Assembly: GCA_013287605.1 (NCBI GenBank)
Contig: JABDDM010000009.1
Span: 1 to 59,368, forward strand
Length of the DNA stretch: 59,368 bases
DNA from: Ignavibacteria bacterium
Lineage (GTDB): Bacteria > Bacteroidota > Ignavibacteria > Palsa-1295
Reading direction: 5' to 3'
Part shown: positions 1 through 8,479 of the stretch, piece after piece
How positions within the stretch are numbered: the first letter of the stretch is position 1
Layout of the letters: every line of letters starts with the position of its first letter
Notes under the pieces: generated by a model
Databases searched by the model: none
Told to the model about the DNA's origin: nothing
The model's input: the letters and a program-made list of their open reading frames with translations, nothing else
Position numbers and translations under genes: made by a program

Positions 1-7
1 GGAGTTA

Positions 8-337
8 ATGAAATGGCAGCGAGAGCTGAGTGTGACGATCGTCATCTTTACGCAGGAGGTCAGAAAGAACATGCACGCGGGCTGGCTGGGTCGCGGTCCG
101 CTCGGAAAGCTGCAGGTGATGGCGGACTCCGTGGTAGTGCTACCGGATGATATCGAAGCAGAGGAAGAAGAAGAGTGGACAGAGGAAATGGAAGCTGTCG
201 CCGTCGAACCGGAAACCGCGGTTGAGCAACTTTGCGAAGCTGGGGAGGCTGTGTCGTCTGATAGTGCGGAGACTATTAGTTACCAGACCGCGATGCCGGC
301 CGTGGAAAGTGGGGCTACATACCACCTCCTCGATTGA
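8..337 (+). CDS. Hypothetical acidic protein at window edge
   Basis: Open frame of 109 codons that I do not recognise. Its middle is strongly acidic (a DDIEAEEEEEW run) and its tail is rich in Ala, Val and Ser. There is no signal peptide, membrane span or Cys/His motif. Two starts are possible: the ATG at 8 with GGAG only 3 nt before it, or the in-frame ATG at 71, which has AGGAGG about 11 nt upstream and gives 88 residues. The window starts 7 nt before the first ATG, so an upstream gene or a longer frame cannot be excluded. No function is assigned. The only in-window support for it being real is the open frame and the internal Shine-Dalgarno-like AGGAGG. Confidence 0.3.
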   Translation: MKWQRELSVTIVIFTQEVRKNMHAGWLGRGPLGKLQVMADSVVVLPDDIEAEEEEEWTEEMEAVAVEPETAVEQLCEAGEAVSSDSAETISYQTAMPAVESGATYHLLD

Positions 338-418
338 TGAATAAAGTTTTCACATGCTGGAATATTTGACGAAAAGAGGGGCATTCATCAGGGTTTGGTC
401 ACTGTAGTGATTCGGTGA

Positions 419-2206
419 TCAGCGTCTGAAGACTAATCTCACTTGAGGAGTTGGAGCTTTGGTCCAATCAGTGCTTTGGTAAGTATTCTCGGCGTGCGCA
501 TAATAACTCAGGGCGTTATGACGTTTATAAGCAATGGTGTCCGTTGCCAGCTTTGCAACATCTCCTCGTAATCCGTAACAGATTGAATCTTTTGAAAAGC
601 TGATTAAAAACAGATCGTGACAAGCAAGGGCACTGCTCTCATCGTCCTCTGAATAGTTTGAGCCGCCATATGTCTTCGGAAAATCCGTGGTGCTCTGATC
701 CCAATAGCTTTTGCCAATAGTCGACAAGCAAGTTTTCCCATCCGTGGATAGAATCGCAACGACTGAATACGAGTGGTCGCCCGTAGATATGATGTTGTCA
801 TATAGAGTGGACGTGTCCAGGCGAGTGGAATAACTGTAGCCAAGTGAGATGGTGTCGTTGTTGATATGTCCGACAAGACCAGCAGCATCCCGCATTGATA
901 AACTAAGGCCATTACCAGGAACTGGAACATATGTAAACGCCCAAGAATAGACGTTGTGACCAACAAACTCAATGGACATTGATGTCATCGAACCTATCAA
1001 ACTTCTGGAGAAGCCACTTTGGGCTGACACTCCAATGTGCGCGGTATCTGAAGCGACCGGCATATTCAGAACATCATCAATCAAAGTTAAGGAAACAACC
1101 TCCGAGCCTGTCCAATTGAAGATGAAGCTCGCTGTATCTCCAAACGTAGTTCGAACCACTTGTTGCGGATCGCCATCTGATTGCCATTGCCAATGATACG
1201 TATGCTTTGTGTCGAGCACAGGATGCTGAGCGGTAAATAGAATCGTTGATCCAGTGACGCATGAAGTTTGGCGCGGCGTCAGTTTGAGCGCGGATGGGTC
1301 AAGGGGCGATACGATTGCAGTGTCAGTCGCAGTAAAGAGTAAGTCTTTCGAAACCGCGTCCGTGACTCTACCGATAACCCTGTATCTGCCGGGATGCAGA
1401 TATGCATGGACTACACTATCCTGATCAATCGGCGCACTCGAAAAAGGTCCGTCACCAAAATCCCACGTCACGACAAAATGATGCTGAGCTTGAAGCGCCG
1501 AATGCCAGATCTTGAAGTGGACATCTTGAAGTGGAATTGCGATTCTTGGATTAATGGTGATGAACTGGAATGATGCACCTACGGCAACTACGTCCTCAGC
1601 AAACGAGACGACTCCGAGCTGCGCATCCTCGATCTGCACCTGAATCGGAAAAATCCCTTGCACGCGGAAAACAAAATTGATCGTGTCGATCCCAGTTTGT
1701 ACGATTACGGAGTCGCCGATCTTCCATGTGTACTTGTAGTTAGTGCTCGTAGAGAATGAGTCTGAGTGAACTTGAAATGTGTAGGCTGACCCGATCATCG
1801 CATGCAGATGAGAGGGTTTGATGGAAGAAGAAAACGCGTAAACGGTGAACGTACCTGTGTCTCGCGCAATCAACGCATGGGAGTATTTCGTATAGTGGAA
1901 TGCGGAAACGATATAGCCGTACTTGCCTGGACTCGAGAACGTCTTGCTGATCGTGTTTTTGGAATAGATCGTGTCGGTTCGATCGGAGAATTGCCAGATA
2001 AAGGCCTTATTCGTCGAATCGTCGGGGTAAACAGTCGCCGTAAAGAGAATGGGCTTATTGACATAACCGATCGACGGAGAGACGCTGAGCGGCGGAGGCT
2101 GACTCTGAGTTTCAGTTGGGCCGACAGAGTTCTGTTTGCAACCTGAGACTAACAGGAAAGCGATTAGAAGAGGCAATGAGCGGAAAGACAGCGACTTGGA
2201 CCTCAT
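419..2206 (-). CDS. PKD-domain surface lipoprotein
   Basis: Predicted lipoprotein of 595 residues. A hydrophobic signal ends in the lipobox LVSGC with the lipidated Cys at residue 23. The rest is a chain of immunoglobulin-like units; two carry the PKD hallmark (WQFSDRT near residue 70 and WDFGDGPF near residue 245), each followed by an H/F-x-x-P-G-x-Y strand. PKD units are extracellular adhesion or spacer folds, so a structural or binding role on the outer membrane or cell surface is likely. I see no catalytic domain and no T9SS sorting tail. It runs parallel to the OmpA-like gene upstream but is separated from it by a strong terminator, so it is probably transcribed on its own. The specific ligand is unknown. 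Confidence 0.85.
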   Translation of the reverse strand: MRSKSLSFRSLPLLIAFLLVSGCKQNSVGPTETQSQPPPLSVSPSIGYVNKPILFTATVYPDDSTNKAFIWQFSDRTDTIYSKNTISKTFSSPGKYGYIVSAFHYTKYSHALIARDTGTFTVYAFSSSIKPSHLHAMIGSAYTFQVHSDSFSTSTNYKYTWKIGDSVIVQTGIDTINFVFRVQGIFPIQVQIEDAQLGVVSFAEDVVAVGASFQFITINPRIAIPLQDVHFKIWHSALQAQHHFVVTWDFGDGPFSSAPIDQDSVVHAYLHPGRYRVIGRVTDAVSKDLLFTATDTAIVSPLDPSALKLTPRQTSCVTGSTILFTAQHPVLDTKHTYHWQWQSDGDPQQVVRTTFGDTASFIFNWTGSEVVSLTLIDDVLNMPVASDTAHIGVSAQSGFSRSLIGSMTSMSIEFVGHNVYSWAFTYVPVPGNGLSLSMRDAAGLVGHINNDTISLGYSYSTRLDTSTLYDNIISTGDHSYSVVAILSTDGKTCLSTIGKSYWDQSTTDFPKTYGGSNYSEDDESSALACHDLFLISFSKDSICYGLRGDVAKLATDTIAYKRHNALSYYAHAENTYQSTDWTKAPTPQVRLVFRR

Positions 2207-2268
2207 ATTGGTTCGTCAGAGGAGAATGTGCGACAAGAACGCACGAATCGGGCTGGGTTACAGCCCCC

Positions 2269-2306
2269 AATATACAAAAAGAAGCCCCGGCAACATTGCC
2301 GGGGCC
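2269..2306 (-). terminator. Rho-independent terminator of the OmpA-like gene
   Basis: GCCCCGGCA and TGCCGGGGC form a perfect 9-bp GC-rich stem with loop ACAT (2284-2305). Read on the minus strand it is followed by TCTTTTTGTATATT, a U-rich tail. It lies directly after the stop of the gene at 2359-3642, so it should end that transcript. Confidence 0.9.
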
Positions 2307-2358
2307 AGATACATCGTGCCAGATGTAATGCGCTATTGTTTCAGCTAACGCAACTTTG

Positions 2359-3642
2359 TTAGTTGGTGCATGAATGCAGGACCCTGACGGCGATGCGTCG
2401 GTTCTGAACTCGTGCTGCTTCAAGTCGTTCTGGTGAGCCGTTGGTCGGTTCGATAACTGCCGGGCGCGATGTGCCATAACCGACGGTGCTCGGGACCTTG
2501 TCAGGGCTGATACCCTGGCCAATGAGCCACGACTTAATCTTCGCTGCGCGGAGCTCTGATAGCTCTTGATTGCGCTGCGGTGTGCCTTCTTCGCTTGCGA
2601 AGCCCTGGATCTCAACCTTCAATGCGGGGCACTGGTTGACGAGATCTCTGATCTTGTACAGGTTGGCCTGATTGCCTGGAACAGCAGTGTTGAACTGATC
2701 CGTATTGACAATGAAGAGCGTGCCTGGGAAATTGTAAACTGTATTGACTTTCGGATTCATCATGTACACGGTGTCCGCTGCTTCACGGATGTAGATCGTG
2801 TCACTCTTGATGATTGTCGTCTGGTGAACATAGTTGGTCTGGTCGACCTGCGTTGTGACAGCTACAGCCGCCGCCGCATTCGGTGTCTTGTCAAGATCAG
2901 GTGCGAAGATGTAATAGGCGAATCCCATTCCGAACGTCATGAAAGCATCCTGTCTGAAATTATTCGGATCGGAATAATCATCTAACCAATCGGTACCTGT
3001 CAAGTGCAAAAGTACTTTGCCGTTGAATGTAACCTTGTCGGAAATATACAGTTCGTAGCCAACACCAACTTCACCACCAAGCACGTTCTTGGAATAAATT
3101 CCAGCCGCGTTATTCGGAAGTGGCTGAGCACTGTGAGCTGTTTTCGGCTCAAAATTCAAGGCTTCAATTCCTGCAATGAAATAAGGGACGAAGCTCTGTG
3201 AAGGAAAGACATTTGCCGAAAGCATCAATTCCCACCCGCCGACGCGAATGTTGCTCTGGTCGTCAAGCTTGGTGATGCCATCAGGGTAAAGGCCAGCATC
3301 GTAGTGCGCTTGTCCCGGACTCCCAAAGTATCCCGGATTCGCGTTTTTGTTAACGTCCGTAACGCTGTAATGAAGCACACCGCCATTATATGCGGCGTGG
3401 AGCGATAGCCAATCCAGGATATTCCAGCGAATGAACGCATCACCGGAAAATCCAAACTGGTTGTCACTAAAATTACCATAATATTTATTGCCGCCGCCAT
3501 CAAAGCCGAAAGCAATACGTCCAGCTACGCTTTGCGCACGCGAAGTGCTGAAGGCGCCTGCAAGAAGCAACACAAAAAGAGCTGTTGCAAAGGAAAAATG
3601 AACCCAACGCTTGTGCGTCTTCGGAGTATCGATAATCGTCAT
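2359..3642 (-). CDS. OmpA-family outer-membrane protein with N-terminal barrel
   Basis: 427 residues. A signal peptide ends near STSRAQS (about residue 37). Residues about 40-250 alternate aromatic and polar residues in the manner of an outer-membrane beta-barrel (for example GMGFAYYIFAPD). A short linker follows, then a C-terminal OmpA/MotB domain at about residues 300-427 with the peptidoglycan-binding core VEIQGFASEEGTPQRNQELS, the RAAKIKSWLIGQGI helix and the final NRRIAVRVL strand. The expected role is anchoring the outer membrane to peptidoglycan. A TATATTCA box lies 6 nt before the ATG, suggesting a leaderless or near-leaderless message, and a strong terminator follows the gene. It appears monocistronic. 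Confidence 0.93.
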   Translation of the reverse strand: MTIIDTPKTHKRWVHFSFATALFVLLLAGAFSTSRAQSVAGRIAFGFDGGGNKYYGNFSDNQFGFSGDAFIRWNILDWLSLHAAYNGGVLHYSVTDVNKNANPGYFGSPGQAHYDAGLYPDGITKLDDQSNIRVGGWELMLSANVFPSQSFVPYFIAGIEALNFEPKTAHSAQPLPNNAAGIYSKNVLGGEVGVGYELYISDKVTFNGKVLLHLTGTDWLDDYSDPNNFRQDAFMTFGMGFAYYIFAPDLDKTPNAAAAVAVTTQVDQTNYVHQTTIIKSDTIYIREAADTVYMMNPKVNTVYNFPGTLFIVNTDQFNTAVPGNQANLYKIRDLVNQCPALKVEIQGFASEEGTPQRNQELSELRAAKIKSWLIGQGISPDKVPSTVGYGTSRPAVIEPTNGSPERLEAARVQNRRIAVRVLHSCTN

Positions 3643-3648
3643 AATGGT

Positions 3649-3656
3649 TGAATATA
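3649..3656 (-). promoter_or_regulatory. Putative -7 box TATATTCA, 6 nt before ATG
   Basis: On the minus strand TATATTCA stands 6 nt before the ATG of the OmpA-like gene. It fits the Bacteroidota TAnnTTTG consensus except for its last two bases. At this distance transcription would begin at or very near the start codon. No clear -33 TTTG is seen. Confidence 0.45.
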
Positions 3657-3967
3657 GATGCGTCGTGCACAGATGCGCATGCGCGAAAAGCTATCCCCAA
3701 CGTAGGAGATATTTATTAGCTGGAAAATGGCAGAAGGGACTTTAGAGGTGTTAGCTCGGGTCGATTCGACCCAACCAGGGTCTCATGTTTGGATGACTTG
3801 CAAAGGTCGAGCCAACACACACAGTTGATTTAAAATAGCTTCTGACATCTTAGCGATTGCGACATCCTCGCTCTCATCCATCCACACAAAAATAACCAGA
3901 GGTGCGATCCGAAATATTACACATCCTCAGAAAAAGGTTACACAATTCACGTATGACTGACGTGAAG
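3657..3967. other. Intergenic stretch without a recognisable gene
   Basis: About 310 bases between the OmpA-like gene and the cupin gene. The only listed frame here (3902-4084, plus) overlaps the cupin gene antisense and has no coding features. I see a short inverted repeat GGTCGAATCGACC-like (around 3758-3771) and nothing else I can name. Confidence 0.4.
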
Positions 3968-4306
3968 TCAATCATAGCCGCTCTTAATGACCGTGAGGAT
4001 CATTTTGAAGCGCTCATTGGCTCGAATGAGATTGGAGCGATGGGCAGGGATGACAATACCTTGTCCGGATATCAGTTGGTGTGATATCCCGTCAATCAGG
4101 ATTTCTGCTTTGCCATCGATGATTTGAGCGAAAGTATCGAATGGAGACGTCCGTTCGGTTAAGCTTTCGCCAGTATCAAATGACATCACAGAAATGTTGC
4201 CAGTCGACTTTTTGATAATCGTCTTGCTGAGGACTGAATTGGGCACGTATTCGATGATTTCTACAATAATCAGGGCCTTTGCGACCTCTTGCTCTAAGGA
4301 TTCCAT
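3968..4306 (-). CDS. Small single-domain cupin protein
   Basis: 112-residue protein with the conserved beta-barrel pattern of a small cupin. Residues about 40-55 (SFDTGESLTERTSPFDTFAQIIDGKAEILIDG) match cupin motif 1 with a degenerate metal site, and GQGIVIPAHRSNLIRANERFKMIL matches motif 2. The usual second His of motif 1 is not obvious, so the metal site may be incomplete. Proteins of this size act in sugar or stress metabolism or as ligand sensors; the substrate here cannot be read. It is followed on the same strand by a small unknown gene and, further upstream, by an AraC-type regulator, all minus strand, but the gaps are large enough that an operon is uncertain. Confidence 0.8.
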   Translation of the reverse strand: MESLEQEVAKALIIVEIIEYVPNSVLSKTIIKKSTGNISVMSFDTGESLTERTSPFDTFAQIIDGKAEILIDGISHQLISGQGIVIPAHRSNLIRANERFKMILTVIKSGYD

Positions 4307-4403
4307 TGCTGCGGTGCAATAAAAGGAACGACGAAAGAAACTGACATCGATGCTCGGCGAGAGGACAGCGGGGAGGCGAGGTCAATTGCGCTTTACTGCA
4401 TAA

Positions 4404-4622
4404 TTACTTTAAGCCGTGCTCGTTGATGGAAGTCAGAATTGCCTCGACCTGTCCCCTCATCATGTCGAGTTTGGCCTGAAGTTCAATCAATCGCTCATCG
4501 GGCAGGACTTGGGCGTTCGAGTCGTTCTCGACGCTGAATGAATCCTGATCTGTTTTTCCCACAATCCGTTGGAGAATGCCGTTGCGTCTGCTCCTGGATT
4601 TGTCGCCAGTAGTTGAAGCCAT
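4404..4622 (-). CDS. Small charged hypothetical protein
   Basis: 72 residues, not recognised. The N-terminal half is basic (DKSRSRRNG) and the C-terminal half predicts an amphipathic helix (ERLIELQAKLDMMRGQVEAILTSINEHG) that could form a coiled coil. There is no clear Shine-Dalgarno. A competing frame on the same strand (4487-4702) overlaps it, so one of the two is spurious; I favour this one because of the helical periodicity and its position in line with the cupin gene. Function unknown. Confidence 0.4.
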   Translation of the reverse strand: MASTTGDKSRSRRNGILQRIVGKTDQDSFSVENDSNAQVLPDERLIELQAKLDMMRGQVEAILTSINEHGLK

Positions 4623-4729
4623 GGACTTGTGCGTTTGCGTAGTTCACCCAGATCACAAATATCGGTAACCCGCTTTCTTGGATCGTTACGCTTTACACCC
4701 AATTTCTTACATGATTCACGGATTGCAAT

Positions 4730-5290
4730 TCAAAGCTCCTCAAGACCCTTCCGACGCTTATCTTTGAGCATCTTAAAGTGTGACGGTGTCAGCCCAGTTA
4801 CCTTCTTGAACTGATTCGAGAGATGTGCGACACTACTGTAATGAAGCTTGTAGGCAATCTCTGTCAACGTGAGTTCATCATAGACAAGCAATTCCTTGAC
4901 ACGTTCGATCTTGTGAGAGATGATAAAATGTTCGATCGTAGTGCCTTGCACTTCAGAAAATAAGTTGGAGAGATACGTATAATCGTACTTCAGCGTCTCA
5001 CTCAGATATTGCGAAAAATTAATTTTGAGCTGTTCGTCGGAGTAATGGATCAATTCAACAATTACATTTTTGATCTTCTCGATCAGCATGCTCTTGCTAT
5101 CGTTCATTAACTCCAGCCCAGACTTCCTGAGAGCTAAACTCAACCTGGCCCGCTTCTCCTCAGTGATGCCCTCAGGCAGGTCTACCTCGCCCAGGTCGAC
5201 TGACCCGTGGGGGATGCCCAGCCTCTCGAGCTCTGTCTTCACTACAAGCTTGCAGCGGAGGCTCACCATATACTTGATATAAACCTTCAT
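4730..5290 (-). CDS. AraC-type DNA-binding regulator
   Basis: 186 residues from the chosen start (MKVYIKYMVSLRCK), which is preferred over the longer ORF start at 5371 because this N-terminus matches the usual beginning of a Bacteroidota AraC subgroup. Residues about 1-70 form a small alpha/beta domain resembling a heavy-metal-associated (HMA) fold but with only one Cys at the metal-loop position (MVSLRCK). Residues about 90-186 carry the double helix-turn-helix: LTLTEIAYKLHYSSVAHLSNQFKKVTGLTPSHFK. It should bind DNA as a transcription factor; inducer and targets are unknown. The intergenic space upstream (5291-5468) is free and could hold its promoter. Confidence 0.88.
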   Translation of the reverse strand: MKVYIKYMVSLRCKLVVKTELERLGIPHGSVDLGEVDLPEGITEEKRARLSLALRKSGLELMNDSKSMLIEKIKNVIVELIHYSDEQLKINFSQYLSETLKYDYTYLSNLFSEVQGTTIEHFIISHKIERVKELLVYDELTLTEIAYKLHYSSVAHLSNQFKKVTGLTPSHFKMLKDKRRKGLEEL

Positions 5291-5468
5291 TCCACAGTCA
5301 CATTCATAAACTCGATTCAACCTGATGCTGAGGAGGACTTTTAAAACGAATACATTGTAGATGCGTGCCAATCTGGAGGAAAAGTCGAGAATTCTTAATG
5401 GGCTATCAATAAATTCTCAAAATGCCATGAGTGGGCTCTTCAAAACTGCGGGTTTTGAGTTTGACAAG

Positions 5469-6134
5469 CTATCGGATCATCACAAATTTCTGAACGAGTC
5501 GATACGAGGAAGCGCTCATCTCGAGGATGTAGTCTCCCGCGGCAAGCGAAGCCGTCGGAAACAGATACTCATGGGTGCCTGACATCATCACTATTCGTTT
5601 GGTCATCATGATCCTTCCGAGCAGATCGCGAATCGTAAATGAGACTTCGCCTGCTTTCGGAAGTTCAAGCTCAATCCGAAGATTGCCTTCGACAGGCTGA
5701 TGCTCGATTCGAAGCGTAGGACTTCTGCTTGGGGCTTGTGCAACTTCCCGCGCCACGGTGTCATGAGCGGAACCATGCACCATAAGCCTCTCGCCCTGGC
5801 CGTTTTGGTATTGACTAACAACGATCGTATCAACTTCTGTCGATGCCGAATCTGCATAATACTCGATCGTAAAAACATACTGGCGTCCTTGCGCAAGCCC
5901 AATTGGCTGCTGTGGTGGCGAGAGGATGCGAATCCGTTTGGACGGGCCAAGATCTCGGAGCGAGCCTATCCAGACAAAATTGCCCGAATTGTTCGCAACG
6001 GTATCAACAAGGTAACGTGCCTGGCCAGTTTGTAGAGTACCGAAGTCTAGCACTGAAGGGGAGAATACAAACTGAGCTTGAGCATTGCTTACAAAGCAGA
6101 TTAGTACAGCGCTGAGAAGGAATTTGTATCGCAT
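5469..6134 (-). CDS. Small T9SS-exported protein with Ig-like domain
   Basis: 221 residues. A clean signal peptide ends at VSNAQAQ. It is followed by one Ig/ASH-like domain that starts FVFSPSVLDFGTLQTGQ, a fold common in secreted surface proteins of this group. The last 80 residues (GEVSFTIRDLLGRIM ... GDYILEMSASSYRLVQKFVMIR) form a type A T9SS C-terminal sorting domain, so the product should cross the outer membrane through T9SS and be anchored or released there. There is no enzymatic domain. It is probably monocistronic, transcribed towards the AraC gene. Confidence 0.88.
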   Translation of the reverse strand: MRYKFLLSAVLICFVSNAQAQFVFSPSVLDFGTLQTGQARYLVDTVANNSGNFVWIGSLRDLGPSKRIRILSPPQQPIGLAQGRQYVFTIEYYADSASTEVDTIVVSQYQNGQGERLMVHGSAHDTVAREVAQAPSRSPTLRIEHQPVEGNLRIELELPKAGEVSFTIRDLLGRIMMTKRIVMMSGTHEYLFPTASLAAGDYILEMSASSYRLVQKFVMIR

Positions 6135-6323
6135 GCTGGTTCAGGTCGAAGTCTCACTCAATTCGTTGTGTACCAGAAGTGAACATTATCAGGCTATCGA
6201 TGAATTCATCAGAGACCCTACCCCACTTAATTCTGCCAGAATAGAGGGTCGCGAAGATTGGCTCAACAATTGAAGTGAAACTAACTCAGCCGAAACTCCG
6301 TCAAATTGGGGAGAGGTGTTGCG

Positions 6324-6608
6324 ATGCGAACAATGATTAATAGACTCGGTAAGAATTTCGGCAAATCAGGATGGCGTAGCAGAAAAGCACGCGCAATCAT
6401 GATCGCCATGGCGTTAATGGGGCTCTTGGGTATCGGTCAACTGGTAGGGTTGGTTCGAAACAGGATGGAGAATGCGTTCTTCATTCAAACCCATCAATTG
6501 GTACAGCCTCATCAAGCGCCGAAGAAGGTGCCCCAGAAGAAGGTCAAACCATTTGGTGCACCGCAGGAGAGTCCGTGCTACCAATTGAAAGCGTGGGCTT
6601 ATAGTTAG
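6324..6608 (+). CDS. Small single-pass membrane protein
   Basis: 94 residues from the ATG at 6324, which is chosen because GGGGAGAGG sits 7 nt upstream; the ORF-track start is a TTG 18 nt earlier, inside that ribosome-binding site. A basic N-terminus (RLGKNFGKSGWRSRKAR) leads into one transmembrane helix (IMIAMALMGLLGIGQLVGLV). The rest is a polar, Pro/Lys/Gln-rich tail (APKKVPQKKVKPF). The topology suggests an inner-membrane protein with its tail outside the cytoplasm. Family not recognised. This is one of the few clear Shine-Dalgarno sites in the window. Confidence 0.6.
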   Translation: MRTMINRLGKNFGKSGWRSRKARAIMIAMALMGLLGIGQLVGLVRNRMENAFFIQTHQLVQPHQAPKKVPQKKVKPFGAPQESPCYQLKAWAYS

Positions 6609-6641
6609 CCAACTTTTTTGGTTTGACATTCGGGTGGTGAA

Positions 6642-6679
6642 GAAGGGCTTGTAGTGGAGGCGATTTTTGTGTAAATTCG
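6642..6679 (+). promoter_or_regulatory. Promoter TTG-N20-TAAATTCG, 5 nt before ATG
   Basis: TAAATTCG (6672-6679) differs from the Bacteroidota -7 consensus TAnnTTTG at one base and lies 5 nt before the ATG at 6685. A TTG sits 20 nt upstream as a -33 candidate. The spacing predicts a leaderless transcript; no Shine-Dalgarno is present. Confidence 0.6.
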
Positions 6680-6684
6680 CAACT

Positions 6685-7509
6685 ATGAAGCCTTCTTCTA
6701 CTTCCATTACTTCCTTTTCTTTTCTTCTCTTTGCAGTTCTGATCGCACTTTTCTCTGGCGATAATTCGGCTGCAAAAGCACAATCTGTCGTGTTTCGACG
6801 CATCACCTCGAGCATAAGCGACGATTCCCTCACGCTATCACGCAGGGAGGAAATTCGAGTTGAGCGTTTCCTGAAACGGGTTTACCCGACAGTATCCATG
6901 CAACACGTCGCTCGCAATCATGCCACACCAGCATTGCGAAAAGCAAGTTATGATGTGGTTCAATTGCGCGGGGTGCGCTACGCCTTAGTGGCGTATGTGG
7001 CTGAGTGGAACCAGCCTGACGCGCTGGTCCACGACATTGCAATTTATCGGTTCGGTGCGGATGGTCCGATACAGGTATGGCGGAGCCCAGCCTGGATCGC
7101 AAACTATTATGGACTGACATTCGAAACAGCCGCAACTCCTTCGCACATGTTGATCTTGTTCAAGGAAGGTGGGCTCGATCCTTCCGGATTTTCACTTTCA
7201 GGAGTGCTGTCGTTCCGCGAATCGGACCATGGTCTGGTACTTCACGATCTCACCCCCCGGCTTCCGTATCTCTATGCCGTAACTCATTTCCCGAGTCGCG
7301 CACTCTATGGAAAGAAAGTGGTGATGCAGCAAGGGGATCGTCACGAGATTATTCTCTCTGCGAGCGATGAAGAGTTTGTTGGAGGAGAGCTCCCCGCGGG
7401 TCCAACGAGCTATTGGCACTTCAATCCAAGAAGGGGCCGATTCGAAGGAATCAAGCCACGACAAATCGAGCCTGACTCAAGAACTACGATAAGCCTGAGG
7501 CAGCACTAA
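6685..7509 (+). CDS. Secreted protein of unknown family
   Basis: 274 residues from the ATG at 6685 (the track start at 6667 is a TTG inside the promoter). A signal peptide runs to SAAKAQS (about residue 34). The mature part is a mixed alpha/beta sequence with no Cys and no motif I recognise. It contains repeated short beta-like segments (YALVAYVAEWN, HMLILFKEGGL, YWHFNPRRGRFEG), the last resembling the closing strand of a propeller-like or lipocalin-like fold. There is no T9SS tail, so the product is probably periplasmic. It converges on the ldcA-like gene, with stops only a few bases apart. Function unknown. Confidence 0.75.
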   Translation: MKPSSTSITSFSFLLFAVLIALFSGDNSAAKAQSVVFRRITSSISDDSLTLSRREEIRVERFLKRVYPTVSMQHVARNHATPALRKASYDVVQLRGVRYALVAYVAEWNQPDALVHDIAIYRFGADGPIQVWRSPAWIANYYGLTFETAATPSHMLILFKEGGLDPSGFSLSGVLSFRESDHGLVLHDLTPRLPYLYAVTHFPSRALYGKKVVMQQGDRHEIILSASDEEFVGGELPAGPTSYWHFNPRRGRFEGIKPRQIEPDSRTTISLRQH

Positions 7510-7513
7510 GTTG

Positions 7514-8458
7514 TCATTGGAGCACCTGCTCTACGATCGAGATACTCGCTCTTCCTCGAAGGGACGTGATCTCCGCTCGTGCGCCAAAGGGTAGCGTCCA
7601 TTGGCGACGCACATGACCAAAAGGAAGATTGGCAATTACCGGCGTGTTGAGCTTTCCAAAATAATCCTTGATGATCTCATCGATCGTGAGTGATGCGGCA
7701 TCCGGATCTGCTTCGCAGCCGTTGAACTGACCGAGGAGAATCGCTGAAGCCGACTCCAGCATTCCGATCGCTCGAAGTTGCGCGAAATAGCGATCGACGC
7801 GATAAGGCTTTTCATCAATGTCTTCAAACATCAACGCCTTGCCTTGTGCAGGCAGCATGTATGGAGTGCCGCAGATCGAAGAGAATACAGTCAGATTGCC
7901 GCCAATCAACCGCGCACTGATTGGCTCGAATTTCTTCTTTGCAAGTACAATGCCCTCACCTTCATCCATCGGAAACTCGCCGATTGGTATTGTGGATGTG
8001 AGCGCCCGCCAGAAGCAATTTTCGGCAAAGGGATCAAAGCCGTTCCAGATATCGACTCCTGGCATTGGTCCAAAAAACTGACTCGAAAGTCCTGAGCGTT
8101 TGTACAGTGCATGGAAGAGAGCGGTTGCATCTGAATAGCCAACGAGTATCTTTGGATGGGCTCGAACGAGATCGTAATCGATCTCGGGCAGCAACCTGAT
8201 CGAACCGTATCCACCGCGAATGAAGAAGATCGCTCGTATTTTCGGGTCGCGAAAAGCGGAGTGCAGATCATCCAGGCGCTGACGATCCGTACCGGCAAGA
8301 TATCCACGCCGTTCGAAAATGTGCTTACCAAGTGTAACGCGATAGCCCAGGGATTCAAAATACTGGACGGCTTTTGTTACACGCTCTTCCGCGATCGGCG
8401 CGCTGGCCGGCGCAATAAGGGACAACACATCGCCTGGCCGTAGCGCTTTTGCTTTCAT
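7514..8458 (-). CDS. ldcA: LD-carboxypeptidase (peptidase family S66)
   Basis: 314 residues, the usual length for the family, which removes the terminal D-Ala from tetrapeptide stems during murein recycling in the cytoplasm. The catalytic Ser is in VGYSDATAL (about residue 108), the Glu in MFEDIDEKPYRVDR and the His in IANLPFGHVRR, in the expected order. The substrate-loop motif FIRGGYGSIRLLPEID is intact, and no signal peptide is present, in agreement with a cytoplasmic enzyme. It is divergent from the amidohydrolase gene with only 21 bp between start codons, so the two promoters must overlap. Some S66 members cleave microcin C-type peptides instead; the LdcA reading is favoured by overall pattern only. 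Confidence 0.92.
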   Translation of the reverse strand: MKAKALRPGDVLSLIAPASAPIAEERVTKAVQYFESLGYRVTLGKHIFERRGYLAGTDRQRLDDLHSAFRDPKIRAIFFIRGGYGSIRLLPEIDYDLVRAHPKILVGYSDATALFHALYKRSGLSSQFFGPMPGVDIWNGFDPFAENCFWRALTSTIPIGEFPMDEGEGIVLAKKKFEPISARLIGGNLTVFSSICGTPYMLPAQGKALMFEDIDEKPYRVDRYFAQLRAIGMLESASAILLGQFNGCEADPDAASLTIDEIIKDYFGKLNTPVIANLPFGHVRRQWTLPFGARAEITSLRGRASISIVEQVLQ

Positions 8459-8479
8459 CGAAAATCTAAATAAAAACTA

